44,857 nucleotides of DNA, from assembly GCA_937965895.1 (NCBI GenBank), contig CALCKS010000237.1, positions 1-44,857 of the forward strand, written 5' to 3'. Below the pieces are notes generated by a model, which was not told where the DNA came from, did not search any database, and saw only the letters and a list, made by a program, of their open reading frames with translations. Made by a program: the position numbers and the translations under genes. Of the stretch, positions 9,112-17,852 are shown in pieces. This DNA comes from an uncultured Campylobacter sp. (lineage in GTDB: Bacteria; Campylobacterota; Campylobacteria; Campylobacterales; Campylobacteraceae). Each line of letters starts with the position of its first letter. The stretch's first letter is position 1.

Positions 9112-10347
9112 ATGGACATAGTCGAGAGATTTTTGCGCTACACGAAGATCAACACCACCACAAACCGCGAAGCGGGCGCGGCGGGCATCATGCCTTCAAA
9201 CGAGGCCGAACACGATCTGGCAAAGCTGATAGAAAGCGAGCTAAAGCAGCTCGGCCTGCAAAATATAAAAAGACGAGAAAATGCCATAACCACGGCCGTT
9301 TTGCCGTCAAATTCCGCTAAAAAGCTGCCCTCTGTGGCGTTTTTCGCGCACCTTGACACGAGCGCGGAGCAAAAAAACGACACGAAAGCGCAAATCGTAC
9401 GCTACGAGGGCGGCGACGTCACGCTAAATAAAGAGCTAGGCATCGTGCTGAAACTTAGCGAATTTCCAGAGCTTGCTAACTACGTCGGAGACGATCTCAT
9501 CGTAACCGACGGCACCAGCCTGCTAGGCGCGGATGACAAGGCCGCGATCGCCGCCATCGTAAACGCCGCGCAGTTTTTCATACAAAATCCGCAAATAAAG
9601 CACAGCGACGTGACGTTTGGCTTTTTACCCGACGAGGAGCAAGGCCTGCGCGGAGCCAAGGCGCTTGACGTCTCAGAGATCAAGGCCGACTTTGCCTATT
9701 GTCTGGACTGCTGCGGCATAGGCGAGCTGATTTACCAAAACTGGAACGCCGGCGACGCGGTCGTGACCTTTGTTGGGCAGTCTGCGCACCCGATGAACGC
9801 CAAGGGTAAGCTAGTAAATTCCTTGCTACTCGCGCATAAATTTATCTCGATGCTACCTGACGGCGAAGCGCCCGAATACACTGACGGCGTCGAGGGCTAC
9901 TACTGGGTTAAAGAGCTATCGGGCAACAGCGCAAAGACCGTGCTAAAACTCGACGTTCGCGAATTTAACGAGGCAAAATACGCGCAGCGCATGGCATTTT
10001 TGCAAGATCTAGCCGACTCGTTTGCTAAAATTTACGGCGCGCACAGAGTGCAGATCAGTCTAAAAGACCGCTATAAAAACGTATTTAACTACCTCGAGGG
10101 CGGCGAAAACAGCCTGCCAGTCGTCGCGGCCAAGCAGGCCTACGCGCGCCTAAACATCGCGCCAAAAGTCATCCCGATGCGAGGCGGCTACGACGGCGCG
10201 GTCATCTCGGAAAAAGGCATACCGTGTCCGAATCTCTTTACCGGCGCGCACAACTTTCACTCCATCTACGAGTATCTGCCGGTAAAATCGCTACGAGCAG
10301 CCAGCAACGTCATCTGCGAGATCGTAAAAATCATAGCCGAAAAGTAA
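9112..10347 (+). CDS. pepT: Peptidase T (tripeptidase)
   Basis: Zinc-dependent cytoplasmic aminotripeptidase of the M20 family, 411 aa, the usual length. Metal and catalytic signatures are visible: FFAHLDTS near residue 80 (His ligand and catalytic Asp), LGADDKAAIAA near 140 (bridging Asp), PDEEQGLRG near 175 (catalytic Glu and ligand Glu), AYCLDCCG near 198 and the C-terminal GAHNFHSIYEYLP with the last His ligand. The N-terminus RFLRYTKINTTT is typical for PepT. It is a single gene with its own promoter and a downstream hairpin. Confidence 0.95.
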   Translation: MDIVERFLRYTKINTTTNREAGAAGIMPSNEAEHDLAKLIESELKQLGLQNIKRRENAITTAVLPSNSAKKLPSVAFFAHLDTSAEQKNDTKAQIVRYEGGDVTLNKELGIVLKLSEFPELANYVGDDLIVTDGTSLLGADDKAAIAAIVNAAQFFIQNPQIKHSDVTFGFLPDEEQGLRGAKALDVSEIKADFAYCLDCCGIGELIYQNWNAGDAVVTFVGQSAHPMNAKGKLVNSLLLAHKFISMLPDGEAPEYTDGVEGYYWVKELSGNSAKTVLKLDVREFNEAKYAQRMAFLQDLADSFAKIYGAHRVQISLKDRYKNVFNYLEGGENSLPVVAAKQAYARLNIAPKVIPMRGGYDGAVISEKGIPCPNLFTGAHNFHSIYEYLPVKSLRAASNVICEIVKIIAEK

Positions 10348-10354
10348 ATTTAAT

Positions 10355-10386
10355 CAAATTTGAGGGCGAATTCGCTCTCAAATTTG
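10355..10386 (+). terminator. Long inverted repeat after pepT
   Basis: Two 16-base arms (10355-10370 and 10371-10386) are complementary except for one G-U position, with GAATTC at the centre acting as the loop. It starts 7 bases after the pepT stop. No clear T tract follows, but A/T runs flank the stem on both sides. Confidence 0.45.
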
Positions 10387-10539
10387 CGTGTTGCAGCTCT
10401 CATATCGCTATTTTTACGCCGTCAAGACCCGCCCCCTTTACGGCGCTAACCCAAATTTACGTCATATTTAACCCGCTCGCCCGAATTTAAGCTCGCTTTA
10501 CGTAAAATGCAAAAGCAAATTTAAATAGGAGCAAATTTA

Positions 10540-10671
10540 ATGAAAAAGATATTTTTACCGCTGATCGCAACTTCTGTTTTAGCTGTCGGCGCCGATCTAG
10601 ACGCGCTGCAAAAGGAGTGCGGCGACGGAAACGGTGCTGGCACGCTACGAGCTTGGAGTTTTATACGATAA
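10540..10671 (+). pseudogene. Out-of-frame N-terminus (signal peptide) of the Sel1-repeat protein
   Basis: An ATG at 10540 with TAGGAGC upstream opens a frame for a typical signal peptide (MKKIFLPLIATSVLAVGA) and the beginning of a mature Sel1 protein (LDALQKECGDGNGAG). It then runs into TAA at 10669. The continuation of the Sel1 fold lies in another frame. Removing one base near 10642 would join the two into one secreted protein. This is either a real single-base insertion or a sequencing error. Confidence 0.6.
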
Positions 10672-11110
10672 CGGGCGAGATGGAGCCGCGCAGGACTATC
10701 AAAAAGCGGCCGAACTCTACTCAAAAGCCTGCGAGCTAGGTAGTGGCGCCGGCTGCTCAAATTTGGGCTTTTTATACGACAACGGAAGCGGCGTGGCGCA
10801 GGATAGCAAAAAAGCCGCCCAGCTTTACGCAAAGGCTTGCGATATGGACGATGAGGCCGGTTGCTCAAATTTGGGCTTTGCCTACGCAAACGGATGCGGC
10901 GTCGAGCAAGACTACGTAAAAGCTAGCGAATTTTACGCCAAAGCCTGCGATATGGGCAACGGCGGCGGATGCTACAATCTAGGCAACCTATACGCGCAAG
11001 GACGAGGCGTCAAAGAGGACGCAAACGCAGCCGAAAAATACCTCAAAAAAGCGTGCGATATGGAGCCGGAGCTAGCCTGCGACCGATATAAAGAATTTAC
11101 TCAAAAATAA
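10634..11110 (+). CDS. Sel1-repeat (HcpA-like) protein body
   Basis: About four 36-residue Sel1 repeats with the pattern A..Y.LG.LY.NG.GV.QD..KA...Y.KAC. Each carries paired cysteines, as in Helicobacter cysteine-rich proteins (HcpA/HcpC), which are periplasmic or secreted. The frame can open with GTG at 10634, but that start has no ribosome site and would give a protein lacking its signal peptide. The true start is more likely the ATG at 10540 in another frame, so the gene appears interrupted by a one-base change near 10642. The function of this Sel1 protein is unknown. It stands alone between pepT and dcuC. Confidence 0.75.
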   Translation: MLARYELGVLYDNGRDGAAQDYQKAAELYSKACELGSGAGCSNLGFLYDNGSGVAQDSKKAAQLYAKACDMDDEAGCSNLGFAYANGCGVEQDYVKASEFYAKACDMGNGGGCYNLGNLYAQGRGVKEDANAAEKYLKKACDMEPELACDRYKEFTQK

Positions 11111-11251
11111 CATTGACCACCTTTGTGCGGTAAATTTGATGGGAAAATTTGCTGTTTTAGCCTTAAATTTTAGTGGCAAGCTGCACGTATGAACATCTCT
11201 CGCAAAAACCAAATCATGAGCTAGGACGACAGGCATCGCCCAGTCAAACGT

Positions 11252-11274
11252 AAAGTCGGCAAAGCGCCGACTTT
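11252..11274. terminator. Hairpin between convergent Sel1 gene and dcuC
   Basis: Perfect 9-bp stem AAAGTCGGC / GCCGACTTT (11252-11260 with 11266-11274), loop AAAGC. It lies 140 bases after the Sel1 gene and 21 bases beyond the dcuC stop, so it may serve either strand. The A/T ends of the stem supply a short T run in both directions. Confidence 0.5.
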
Positions 11275-11295
11275 ATCAAATTTGACTCCGTAAAT

Positions 11296-12603
11296 TTAGA
11301 GCATAAAAAACGCTATGACGCACACGGCTATCGCCATCGCCGGAGCCGTTCGCTTGGCTATCTCGACCGGGCTAACCATCGCTAGACCCGCGCACACGAT
11401 CGCTGCACCTGCGATAGGAGACGACGAGCGACCTAGCGCGCCCGAGATCGCAGCAGCCATGCCTAGTTTATCCTGCGCAAAGCCAAGGTCTGAGGCATGC
11501 ACGGTGATAGCTTGGTTAAACGCCATAGTAGCCGCGTCGCCAGAGCCCGTAACGGTACCCATGAGATACGGCACGAAAGTACCGCCGTAGCGCACGAACT
11601 CCTGAGAGTGCTTTAGCCACTCGGTGACCGCATCGATTGCGCCGCACGCCTTTAGACCCGCGACGAAAACACCGGCAGCGATGATGATACCCATGACCTC
11701 AGCGTAGGCGCTGCCCATACCGTTAAAAAACTCTTTGGTGATCTTCTCAGGGCTCGTCCACGTGATAAAAACGGCAATGATAGCGCCAAGGATCATAGCC
11801 TCGGCCACGCCCATCTTCGTCCATGCTAGCCATGAGATTTTATTTAGGCCGGTGCCGCCGACGACTAGGATAACTAGCGGGATGAGAGGCGCTAGAGCAA
11901 ATAGCAAATTTACCTTCGTCTGCGTCGCTTCGCCGACGTTGCTTGTAGATTTAGGCGAGAAATCCTGTCCTTTTTGATAATCTTTAAAGATAATCGCCGT
12001 CAAGCTAATCACGATCAAAACGACGATACCGGCGGCTACGGCGTTTGGAAACTGCACGCCGATGACGTCTTGGACGGTGTAGGCTTCGTTTGTCTTTTTA
12101 ACCATGTCGGTTACGAAGATGTTGTGCGCAGAGCCGGGGCTTAGCACGCCGCCAAACGTACCCGCAAACACCGCCGCTCCAGCCATCGCAGGACGTACGC
12201 CAGAGGCCATCAAAAGCGGTATCATCGTAGCTCCGACCGCAGCCGAGCAGCCCGCAGCCGACGGTATCGCGATATTGATAAGATAAGTCAGTACGAAAGT
12301 AGCCGGAATCAGAAAAAATCCGATATCTTTCATCGGCTTCGTAAGTAGCAAAACCAGGTGCTGGTCGCACTTAGTCACCTTCATAACGTAAGCAAAGCCC
12401 ATACTGGCGCAAATCGCCTTGATAAGCCCCGCAGAGGTCATCGACTTCGTAAAGCTCTCAAGCGCTCCGAGCGGATTTAGACAGATGACGCAGAGCACGA
12501 GTCCCACGCCGATGAGCACAGTTTTGGTCTCTCTTTTTTTGACCAATAAAAACACGACGGCGATCAAGCCTATGACCGCACAGATTAGCTTAGCAGTAGC
12601 CAT
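11296..12603 (-). CDS. dcuC: Anaerobic C4-dicarboxylate transporter, DcuC family
   Basis: A 435-aa integral membrane protein with about 12 hydrophobic segments. DcuC-type features are the AIPSAAGCSAAVGATMIPLL region near residue 110, GVLSPGSAHNIFV near 155, and the C-terminal GSGDAATMAFNQ and ALGRSSSPIAGAA segments. DcuC carriers exchange or export succinate in fumarate-respiring bacteria, which fits frdCAB and dctA in this window. Start ATG 12601-12603 follows AAAGGGGACAA. It is a single gene, about 190 bases from divergently placed sequence with no other ORF. Confidence 0.88.
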   Translation of the reverse strand: MATAKLICAVIGLIAVVFLLVKKRETKTVLIGVGLVLCVICLNPLGALESFTKSMTSAGLIKAICASMGFAYVMKVTKCDQHLVLLLTKPMKDIGFFLIPATFVLTYLINIAIPSAAGCSAAVGATMIPLLMASGVRPAMAGAAVFAGTFGGVLSPGSAHNIFVTDMVKKTNEAYTVQDVIGVQFPNAVAAGIVVLIVISLTAIIFKDYQKGQDFSPKSTSNVGEATQTKVNLLFALAPLIPLVILVVGGTGLNKISWLAWTKMGVAEAMILGAIIAVFITWTSPEKITKEFFNGMGSAYAEVMGIIIAAGVFVAGLKACGAIDAVTEWLKHSQEFVRYGGTFVPYLMGTVTGSGDAATMAFNQAITVHASDLGFAQDKLGMAAAISGALGRSSSPIAGAAIVCAGLAMVSPVEIAKRTAPAMAIAVCVIAFFML

Positions 12604-12797
12604 TTTGTCCCCTTTCGTTTTGTGTTTTATACTTATTTCAAATTTAGATCAAATTTGCGCAGATTGGGTTTTGCGCGCTAGTTTCGAGCCAAATTTAATC
12701 TTTTTTTATTTTTGTCGCCGATCAATGCCAAATCCAAATTTGAAGGCTCTTCTAAAACAGTTTCAAATTTGAAATTTGAGCCGTGAACCGAAAACGA

Positions 12798-13508
12798 CTA
12801 AATTTTAAAGCTATCTCCAACCTTTATGAGCTCGGTTTCTTTTTGATACGCCATTTTTAAAACCGGGCTATTTTCCATGCCCATAACGGCCGCGTTTTCG
12901 CCCTTTATCCTTAGAGCCGTGCCTTCAGGCAGCGCGTAGATCAGGCTTTTTTGATTTACTATCAAAAACTCCTCCAGCCTCTCCTCCCTGCTTTCGCCGT
13001 TGTGTCCGGCGATCTTACCGCTGATAAAATGCGGATTTATCTGATGCGGGAAGATATTTAGCGAATCAAAGCTCTTTGGCATGATGATAGGCATATCGTT
13101 TGTCGTCATCATCGTGCTTCCCGCGACGTTTGCGCCCGCACTCCAGCCAAAATACGGCACTCCCGCCTCCACTCTTTGCCTGATAGCTTCGACTAAATCA
13201 AATTTATAAAGATAGTAAAGCAGTGCAAAGGTATTTCCGCCGCCGATGCAGATGGCTTTGGCCTCGGCTACGGCGCGTTTTGGATCGCTAAATTTATGGA
13301 TGGACGCGATATTTTTGTATTCCAGGCAGTCGATGACCTTTTGCTCGTACTCGTCGTTTGTGCGGCGAACTCCGGCGTACGGGATGAAAAGCACCTGCTC
13401 GTCCCAAACCTCGCACTCTTTTAAAAAGTCGTATATCCAGTTTTTACAATGCTTAAGATAGCCCGTATCCTTGTAGCTTGAGCTACTTAAAAGCAAGGCT
13501 TGTTTCAT
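12798..13508 (-). CDS. pepE: Dipeptidase E (alpha-aspartyl dipeptidase, S51)
   Basis: Cytoplasmic serine peptidase of family S51 that cleaves dipeptides with N-terminal aspartate. At 236 aa it has family length. The nucleophile elbow GWSAGANVAG near residues 120-130, the ICIGGGNTFALL segment near 86 and the FPHQINPHF segment near 155 match PepE. Start ATG 13506-13508 has TAGGAGGA upstream. It is divergent from pncB across a 250-bp AT-rich intergenic region that must hold both promoters. Confidence 0.92.
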   Translation of the reverse strand: MKQALLLSSSSYKDTGYLKHCKNWIYDFLKECEVWDEQVLFIPYAGVRRTNDEYEQKVIDCLEYKNIASIHKFSDPKRAVAEAKAICIGGGNTFALLYYLYKFDLVEAIRQRVEAGVPYFGWSAGANVAGSTMMTTNDMPIIMPKSFDSLNIFPHQINPHFISGKIAGHNGESREERLEEFLIVNQKSLIYALPEGTALRIKGENAAVMGMENSPVLKMAYQKETELIKVGDSFKI

Positions 13509-13761
13509 AAAATCCTCCTAAATTTTCAAATTTTATTTCCCTCGAAAATCAAAAAACGTAATTTAAAATATAAAAATAATATAAAAATTTTTTTTAAATA
13601 AAAACTTTAAAACTATATGCTAAACGAGCTTAAAAACCGATAAAAAGTGATAATATTATGAGATTAAATAATATATTTGTTAAAAACCGTTCCGCCGAAT
13701 TTCAGCGTCTCGCAAGCCGCGGGGTTATATCATTATCAAATTTTAACGAGAAAGGGCAAAA

Positions 13762-15207
13762 ATGACGCAGTTTGACACAAGAAACGTCAGCATGGTGATG
13801 GATTTTTACGAACTTACGATGGCGGAGGGGTATTTTAAAAGTGCGGATCAGCCGCGAGTAGCGTTTGACGTTTTTTACCGCAAAGTGCCTAGCGGCGGAG
13901 GTTTTGCGATATTTGCGGGACTTGAGCAAATCATTGAGTACGTAGAAAATTTTCTCTTTGAGGATAGCGACGTAGCTTATCTGCGCTCGTTAAATTTATT
14001 TAGCGAGGATTTTTTGGATTACCTGCGCAAATTTCGCTTTAGAGGCGATATATATGCATTTGCCGAGGGGACGATCATCTATCCGCAAGAGCCTTTTATG
14101 ACCGTCGTGGCCTCGCCTATAGACGCGCAGCTCATAGAAACCGCGATTTTATCGCAGATAAACCACCAAAGCCTCATCGCGACCAAAGCTAGGCGCATCG
14201 TAAAAGCCGCGGACGGCAGAAGCGTGTTTGACTTCGGCGCTAGACGCGCGCATAACTTCGACGCGGCCGTATACGGCGCTAGAGCGGCCTATATCGGCGG
14301 CGCGGACGGCACGGCGACGGTTTTGGCGGCTAAGGCTTTTAGTATACCGACGACCGGCACGATGGCGCACAGCTGGGTGATGTATTTTGGCGACGAATTT
14401 GAAGCCTTTAAGCGCTACGCCCTGCTCTATCCCGACTCCGCTTCGCTGCTCGTAGATACCTACGACGTGCTGCATAGCGGCGTGCCAAATGCGATAAAAA
14501 CGGCAAAAGAAGTACTTGAACCCATGGGTAAGCGCCTAAAAGCCGTTAGGCTAGACTCGGGCGACCTAGCGTATCTATCTAAAAAAACGCGCGCGATGCT
14601 AGATGCGGCGGGGCTACAAGACTGCAAAATCATCGTCTCAAACAGCCTGGATGAATACACCATCGCCTCGATTTTAACCCAAGGCGGACGCATAGACGGC
14701 TTTGGCGTGGGCGAGCGCCTGATAACGTCAAAAAGCGATCCGGTTTTCGGCGGAGTCTATAAACTAGTCGCAGTCGAGAATAAAGGCATTTTTAGCCCTC
14801 GCATAAAGGTCTCGGAGGCCGTAGAAAAGATGACTAACCCGGGTCTAAAAAAGGTCTGGCGCATATATAAAGGCGGTCAAGCCGTCGCCGATCTAATCAC
14901 GAACGCGGACGAAACGCCCGATCTCTCAAAAACCTACCGCTACATAGATCCCGATAGGCCGTGGAAGGAGCTGTATTTTGAAGGCTGCACGGCGCGACAG
15001 CTGCAAAATCTAGTCGTAAAAGACGGCAAACGCGTGGGCGAAAAGCCGAATTTAGCGCAAATCAGAGAGTACGTAAAAGAGCAGCTAGAAAATGAAATTT
15101 GGCAGGAGGAGCAGCGCTTTGAAAACCCGCACAAACACTACGTCGATATGAGCGTGGACTACTACGAGATGAAGATGGAGCTTTTACGTAGCACAAAAAA
15201 TAAATAA
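13762..15207 (+). CDS. pncB: Nicotinate phosphoribosyltransferase
   Basis: Salvage enzyme forming nicotinate mononucleotide from nicotinate and PRPP for NAD synthesis. At 481 aa it matches the long bacterial type. Visible landmarks are MDFYELTMAEGYF near residue 13, the FDFGARRAHN segment near 157 with the family arginines, GTMAHSWVM near 200, VRLDSGDLAYLSK near 258 and GFGVGERLIT near 313. ATG at 13762 follows AGAAAGGGC. Long downstream decayed DNA means it is the last intact core gene before the accessory part of the window. Confidence 0.94.
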   Translation: MTQFDTRNVSMVMDFYELTMAEGYFKSADQPRVAFDVFYRKVPSGGGFAIFAGLEQIIEYVENFLFEDSDVAYLRSLNLFSEDFLDYLRKFRFRGDIYAFAEGTIIYPQEPFMTVVASPIDAQLIETAILSQINHQSLIATKARRIVKAADGRSVFDFGARRAHNFDAAVYGARAAYIGGADGTATVLAAKAFSIPTTGTMAHSWVMYFGDEFEAFKRYALLYPDSASLLVDTYDVLHSGVPNAIKTAKEVLEPMGKRLKAVRLDSGDLAYLSKKTRAMLDAAGLQDCKIIVSNSLDEYTIASILTQGGRIDGFGVGERLITSKSDPVFGGVYKLVAVENKGIFSPRIKVSEAVEKMTNPGLKKVWRIYKGGQAVADLITNADETPDLSKTYRYIDPDRPWKELYFEGCTARQLQNLVVKDGKRVGEKPNLAQIREYVKEQLENEIWQEEQRFENPHKHYVDMSVDYYEMKMELLRSTKNK

Positions 15208-15983
15208 AAAAACGGGCGGCTTACTTTTGCGGTAAATTTTATCGCGCAAACACAAGTTTATAGATGCCAGAGACTAAGCCGCTCATTAAATTTTCATATC
15301 GACAAAAACAAAAGTAGCAAAATAACGGTTTTCGCTTTTTTAATATCAATCTATTTATTTGAAATGCGGTCCGATTTTAGAAATTTAACTTGCAATACCC
15401 TTGCAAAGCTAAATTTGGATAAAAAAATTAGCTTATTTTGATTTCGCTTCTAGTGCAAATTTTATTTTTTAATATTTTTAAAATCCAAATTTACGCGCAA
15501 AACCGCCCAAAATGGCATAGAATAAAAAGTATCTGCAAGTTTAAATTTAGCTTGATTTTACAGACTTAAATAGCTTGCAATACTTTATACATATTACAAG
15601 ATCCACCGTCTGAAATTCAAAGTATCGCTTTAGCTCGTCGCGCCTCTCCGTAGCTTTGGCTAGGCTTATTTCGCCTACTTGCTATAATAATTCCTTTGGG
15701 CTTATTCACTACTTTACTGCAAAACTCGTAGATAAAATTTACTGCCATTAGACATTATTTTAATGGTAGATTGTCACTACCGCTTACAAAATACGGTTTA
15801 TCTTTAACTTGGATTACTGATCCGTGCTAATATTTTGGGCATTGTATATCATTTTGGCTGATTGGATGTGTAAATTTTGACTGTTTTTATTGGATAGTCA
15901 GAGAAAATATCAACAAAACACTGCTGGTAGTTTCTTTTTGTTGCCGTAGCTCACTGGGGTTTTCTGTATACTGCTTGAAGTAG

Positions 15984-16000
15984 TGGCGGACAGAGAGGGA
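15984..16000 (-). other. tRNA-Ser 3'-end-like remnant (possible att site)
   Basis: The minus strand here reads TCCCTCTCTGTCCGCCA, the shape of a tRNA 3' end: 3' half of a T stem, seven acceptor bases (TCTGTCC), discriminator G and CCA. The matching acceptor 5' half would be GGACAGA, as in many tRNA-Ser genes. No T loop or rest of the tRNA is present, so it is not a tRNA gene. Integrases often duplicate exactly this part of a tRNA. Confidence 0.35.
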
Positions 16001-16414
16001 CACTCCGCCGTACTATAAAATTTTTCTATCATTTACCACCTTTCTAAGCCCTAAATACGGGGATTTATACTATATGATATTGTATAATTTTTTACCTTTA
16101 TTTACAATTATTTTTCTATCACAGACTCATCTATTTCTACAACAAGCAAAATACCGATATATCAAGATTATAAGTAATTTTATAGTTAAAAAACTGTACT
16201 AAATTTTGGAACAAGTTTTAGGAGCATTTGAGTTCACAATTCAAATCTCTTTTAGGGTATACGATTAAAATCTCTTTTTAAAATATACATAAGCATGCGT
16301 AAAACATAAGAATATTTTATCTTATTTCGTATATACTTATAAAAATAAATACTAGAGAATATATTTATTCAAACAAGATTAAAAGTATTTAAAAGCGGTA
16401 ATTCTTTGGCACTG

Positions 16415-16644
16415 AGGCTTCTAAAAAGCCTAAAATTAGGCAACTTTAAAGAATTTACACTAAAGAGCTTTAATGATAACGAAGTGGTTTAACTCCGGTT
16501 AAAGAGGATAAGTAGAGCGAATTCTTTAAGACGCTAGATGAGCTAAAAGATGCGAGCGTTAAATTAAAAGAATTGAACAGGCTTTACCGCAAGAGCGAAA
16601 TTTTGCATTTAAATTATACTAATATGATGCAGTTCAAATCGTGA
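16415..16644 (+). pseudogene. Broken coding remnant, unknown family
   Basis: Two gene-like frames follow each other on the plus strand. 16415-16492 reads RLLKSLKLGNFKEFTLKSF and so on to a TAA. A shifted frame from about 16516 reads EFFKTLDELKDASVKLKEL and on to a TGA at 16642. The lysine/leucine-rich helical composition looks like real protein coding that has taken a frameshift and stops. I do not recognise the family. Confidence 0.35.
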
Positions 16645-16895
16645 TAATCTTTCACTATTTCTTAAAAAAGCGTGAAAGACGCCAAGCAATGAGCTAAAAC
16701 GAGCTAGAAAAATACTAAAGCGTTACGCATGGGTTAATTCCCATTATGACGATCACTCTTAAAATTTCAATTTTTCAAACTACTTTACCATAAAATTTAC
16801 TTATACTTCCGCTTAAAAACGCCAGCAACGGCGCATTTTTATCTAAAACGGCGACAACTTAGGTAAAATTTACGCGTTTTTCGAGCTATCCTCTC

Positions 16896-16973
16896 AGATG
16901 CGTTAGCGTTGGGGCTTACAGCCTCCGTGCGGCATCTAGCTGGCGATGCGATCCTCTTGGCATCGGCTTAGCT
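16896..16973 (-). other. Two tandem imperfect hairpins after the yoeB gene
   Basis: 16896-16937 is closed by AGATGC/GCATCT with an inner GGGGC/GCCTC stem. 16938-16973 is closed by AGCT/AGCT and CGATGC/GCATCG. They lie just beyond the yoeB stop on the toxin strand, so they may form the 3' end of the toxin-antitoxin mRNA. No T tract follows. Confidence 0.3.
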
Positions 16974-16977
16974 AAAA

Positions 16978-17244
16978 CTACTTTTCTTTATAATGCGTTC
17001 CGACTTGTAAAATTTGCACCGTATCGCCCTTGATCCTATAAACGATGCGGTTTTTACCGTCTATCCTGCGAGAGTAGCAACCGCTTAGATCGCCTTTTAG
17101 CGCTTCGGGCTTGCCTATACCTTCTGCTTCATTACCTCTAACGATATCTTTGATGAGTATATTTATCTTCGCAAAAAGCTTCTTGTCGCTAGTAAAATTT
17201 AGGTAATTATCCCATGCGTCGGGATAAAACTCGATATTAAGCAT
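16978..17244 (-). CDS. yoeB: YoeB-family mRNA interferase toxin
   Basis: An 88-aa ribosome-dependent endoribonuclease toxin of the Txe/YoeB family (RelE fold). The pattern IGKPEALKGDLSGCYSRRI near residues 43-61 and the terminal THY match YoeB. The residues corresponding to the E. coli catalytic set are present: E47, R66, H84 and Y85. Its start overlaps the end of the antitoxin gene by 8 bp, the usual antitoxin-first arrangement with translational coupling. It appears intact and probably active. Neighbouring DNA on both sides is decayed, so this module is a survivor in a degenerating region. Confidence 0.9.
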   Translation of the reverse strand: MLNIEFYPDAWDNYLNFTSDKKLFAKINILIKDIVRGNEAEGIGKPEALKGDLSGCYSRRIDGKNRIVYRIKGDTVQILQVGTHYKEK

Positions 17245-17506
17245 CGGCTAAACTTTCAAGCTCGCTTAGATTTTTTCTTACCATATTTACCTTGCCGCTA
17301 TCTATATTTTCTATCACGCTTTTTAGATACTTCACATCTAGACTCTCTTTTTGTGTAGTTATAGCAAATGGTATGGCTTGCTTATTTACCGATTGCTTTA
17401 AAAATAGCTTTATCGCCGTACCAAGATCAAGCCCGAGCTCTTTAAAGAGCTTATCGGCTTCGTTTTTGAGTTCTTTATCTACTCTAAATTGTATTAATGC
17501 ATTCAT
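17237..17506 (-). CDS. RelB/DinJ-family antitoxin
   Basis: An 89-aa ribbon-helix-helix antitoxin. The N-terminal strand NALIQFRVDKELKNEA followed by two helices (LFKELGLDLGTAIKLFL) is the DinJ/RelB DNA-binding fold. The acidic C-terminal tail should bind and block the toxin. It precedes and overlaps yoeB. YoeB toxins are usually paired with YefM (Phd-fold) antitoxins, so this RelB/DinJ partner is a less common combination. Such antitoxins normally repress their own operon. Confidence 0.87.
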   Translation of the reverse strand: MNALIQFRVDKELKNEADKLFKELGLDLGTAIKLFLKQSVNKQAIPFAITTQKESLDVKYLKSVIENIDSGKVNMVRKNLSELESLADA

Positions 17507-17852
17507 TTATATGACCTTTGAAGTTAAATTGATCGCATTATAGCATATTTTTATATCCGGCTCTCCTCGTATGCGTATTCCTCGTAAATTTCATCGTAAC
17601 TCTCGTCAAGAAATCGCCTCACTATAAGAAAAGTCGTTTTGCATACCGGTTTTTTATGTCAATTTGGTTTCTTTGGCATTAGTGCTGCTTCTTCGCATGT
17701 TTTACTCTGCGACAAGCACCTCTTAAAACCCGCCTCACACACACATAAGCAATAGTCCATATTTATGTTTTTATTAAAACCAGCCTTGTAATATCAATGG
17801 GTAAAGTCGGCATCAAGCCGCAAGCCTTGGCGAGGCATATTTTTACTACCCG
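17507..17852. other. Intergenic stretch with a short decayed reading frame
   Basis: No intact gene. On the minus strand a short frame reads RRFLDESYDEIYEEYAYEES before a stop near 17552. It has no start and is probably the C-terminal scrap of a lost gene. The TATAGCATATT region just upstream of the antitoxin start may hold its promoter on the minus strand. Otherwise I see nothing. Confidence 0.4.

Larger units (their letters stand above)
15208..16977. other. 1.77-kb decayed region without an intact gene
   Basis: No frame of credible length is open on either strand. Short gene-like remnants occur. On the minus strand around 15547-15700, two frames read EISLAKATERRDELKRYF and KVVNKPKGIIIASRRNKP, and neither can be extended without stops. 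On the plus strand there is a remnant at 16415-16644 (listed separately). A tRNA-3'-end-like sequence and tandem hairpins are also listed separately. AT content is higher than in the preceding core genes. I recognise no family in the minus-strand remnants. Confidence 0.6.

Noticed and set aside
10521..10889. Arginine/proline-rich ORF opposite the Sel1 gene
   Set aside because: Composition is typical of an antisense shadow of a Sel1-repeat gene; no ribosome site.
12098..12370. ORF of 90 codons inside dcuC on the same strand
   Set aside because: It is an out-of-frame shadow of the transporter gene, low in protein-like composition and without a ribosome site.
15984..16000. A complete tRNA gene
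   Set aside because: Only the 3' end pattern is present; no T loop, anticodon arm or 5' acceptor strand can be found next to it.
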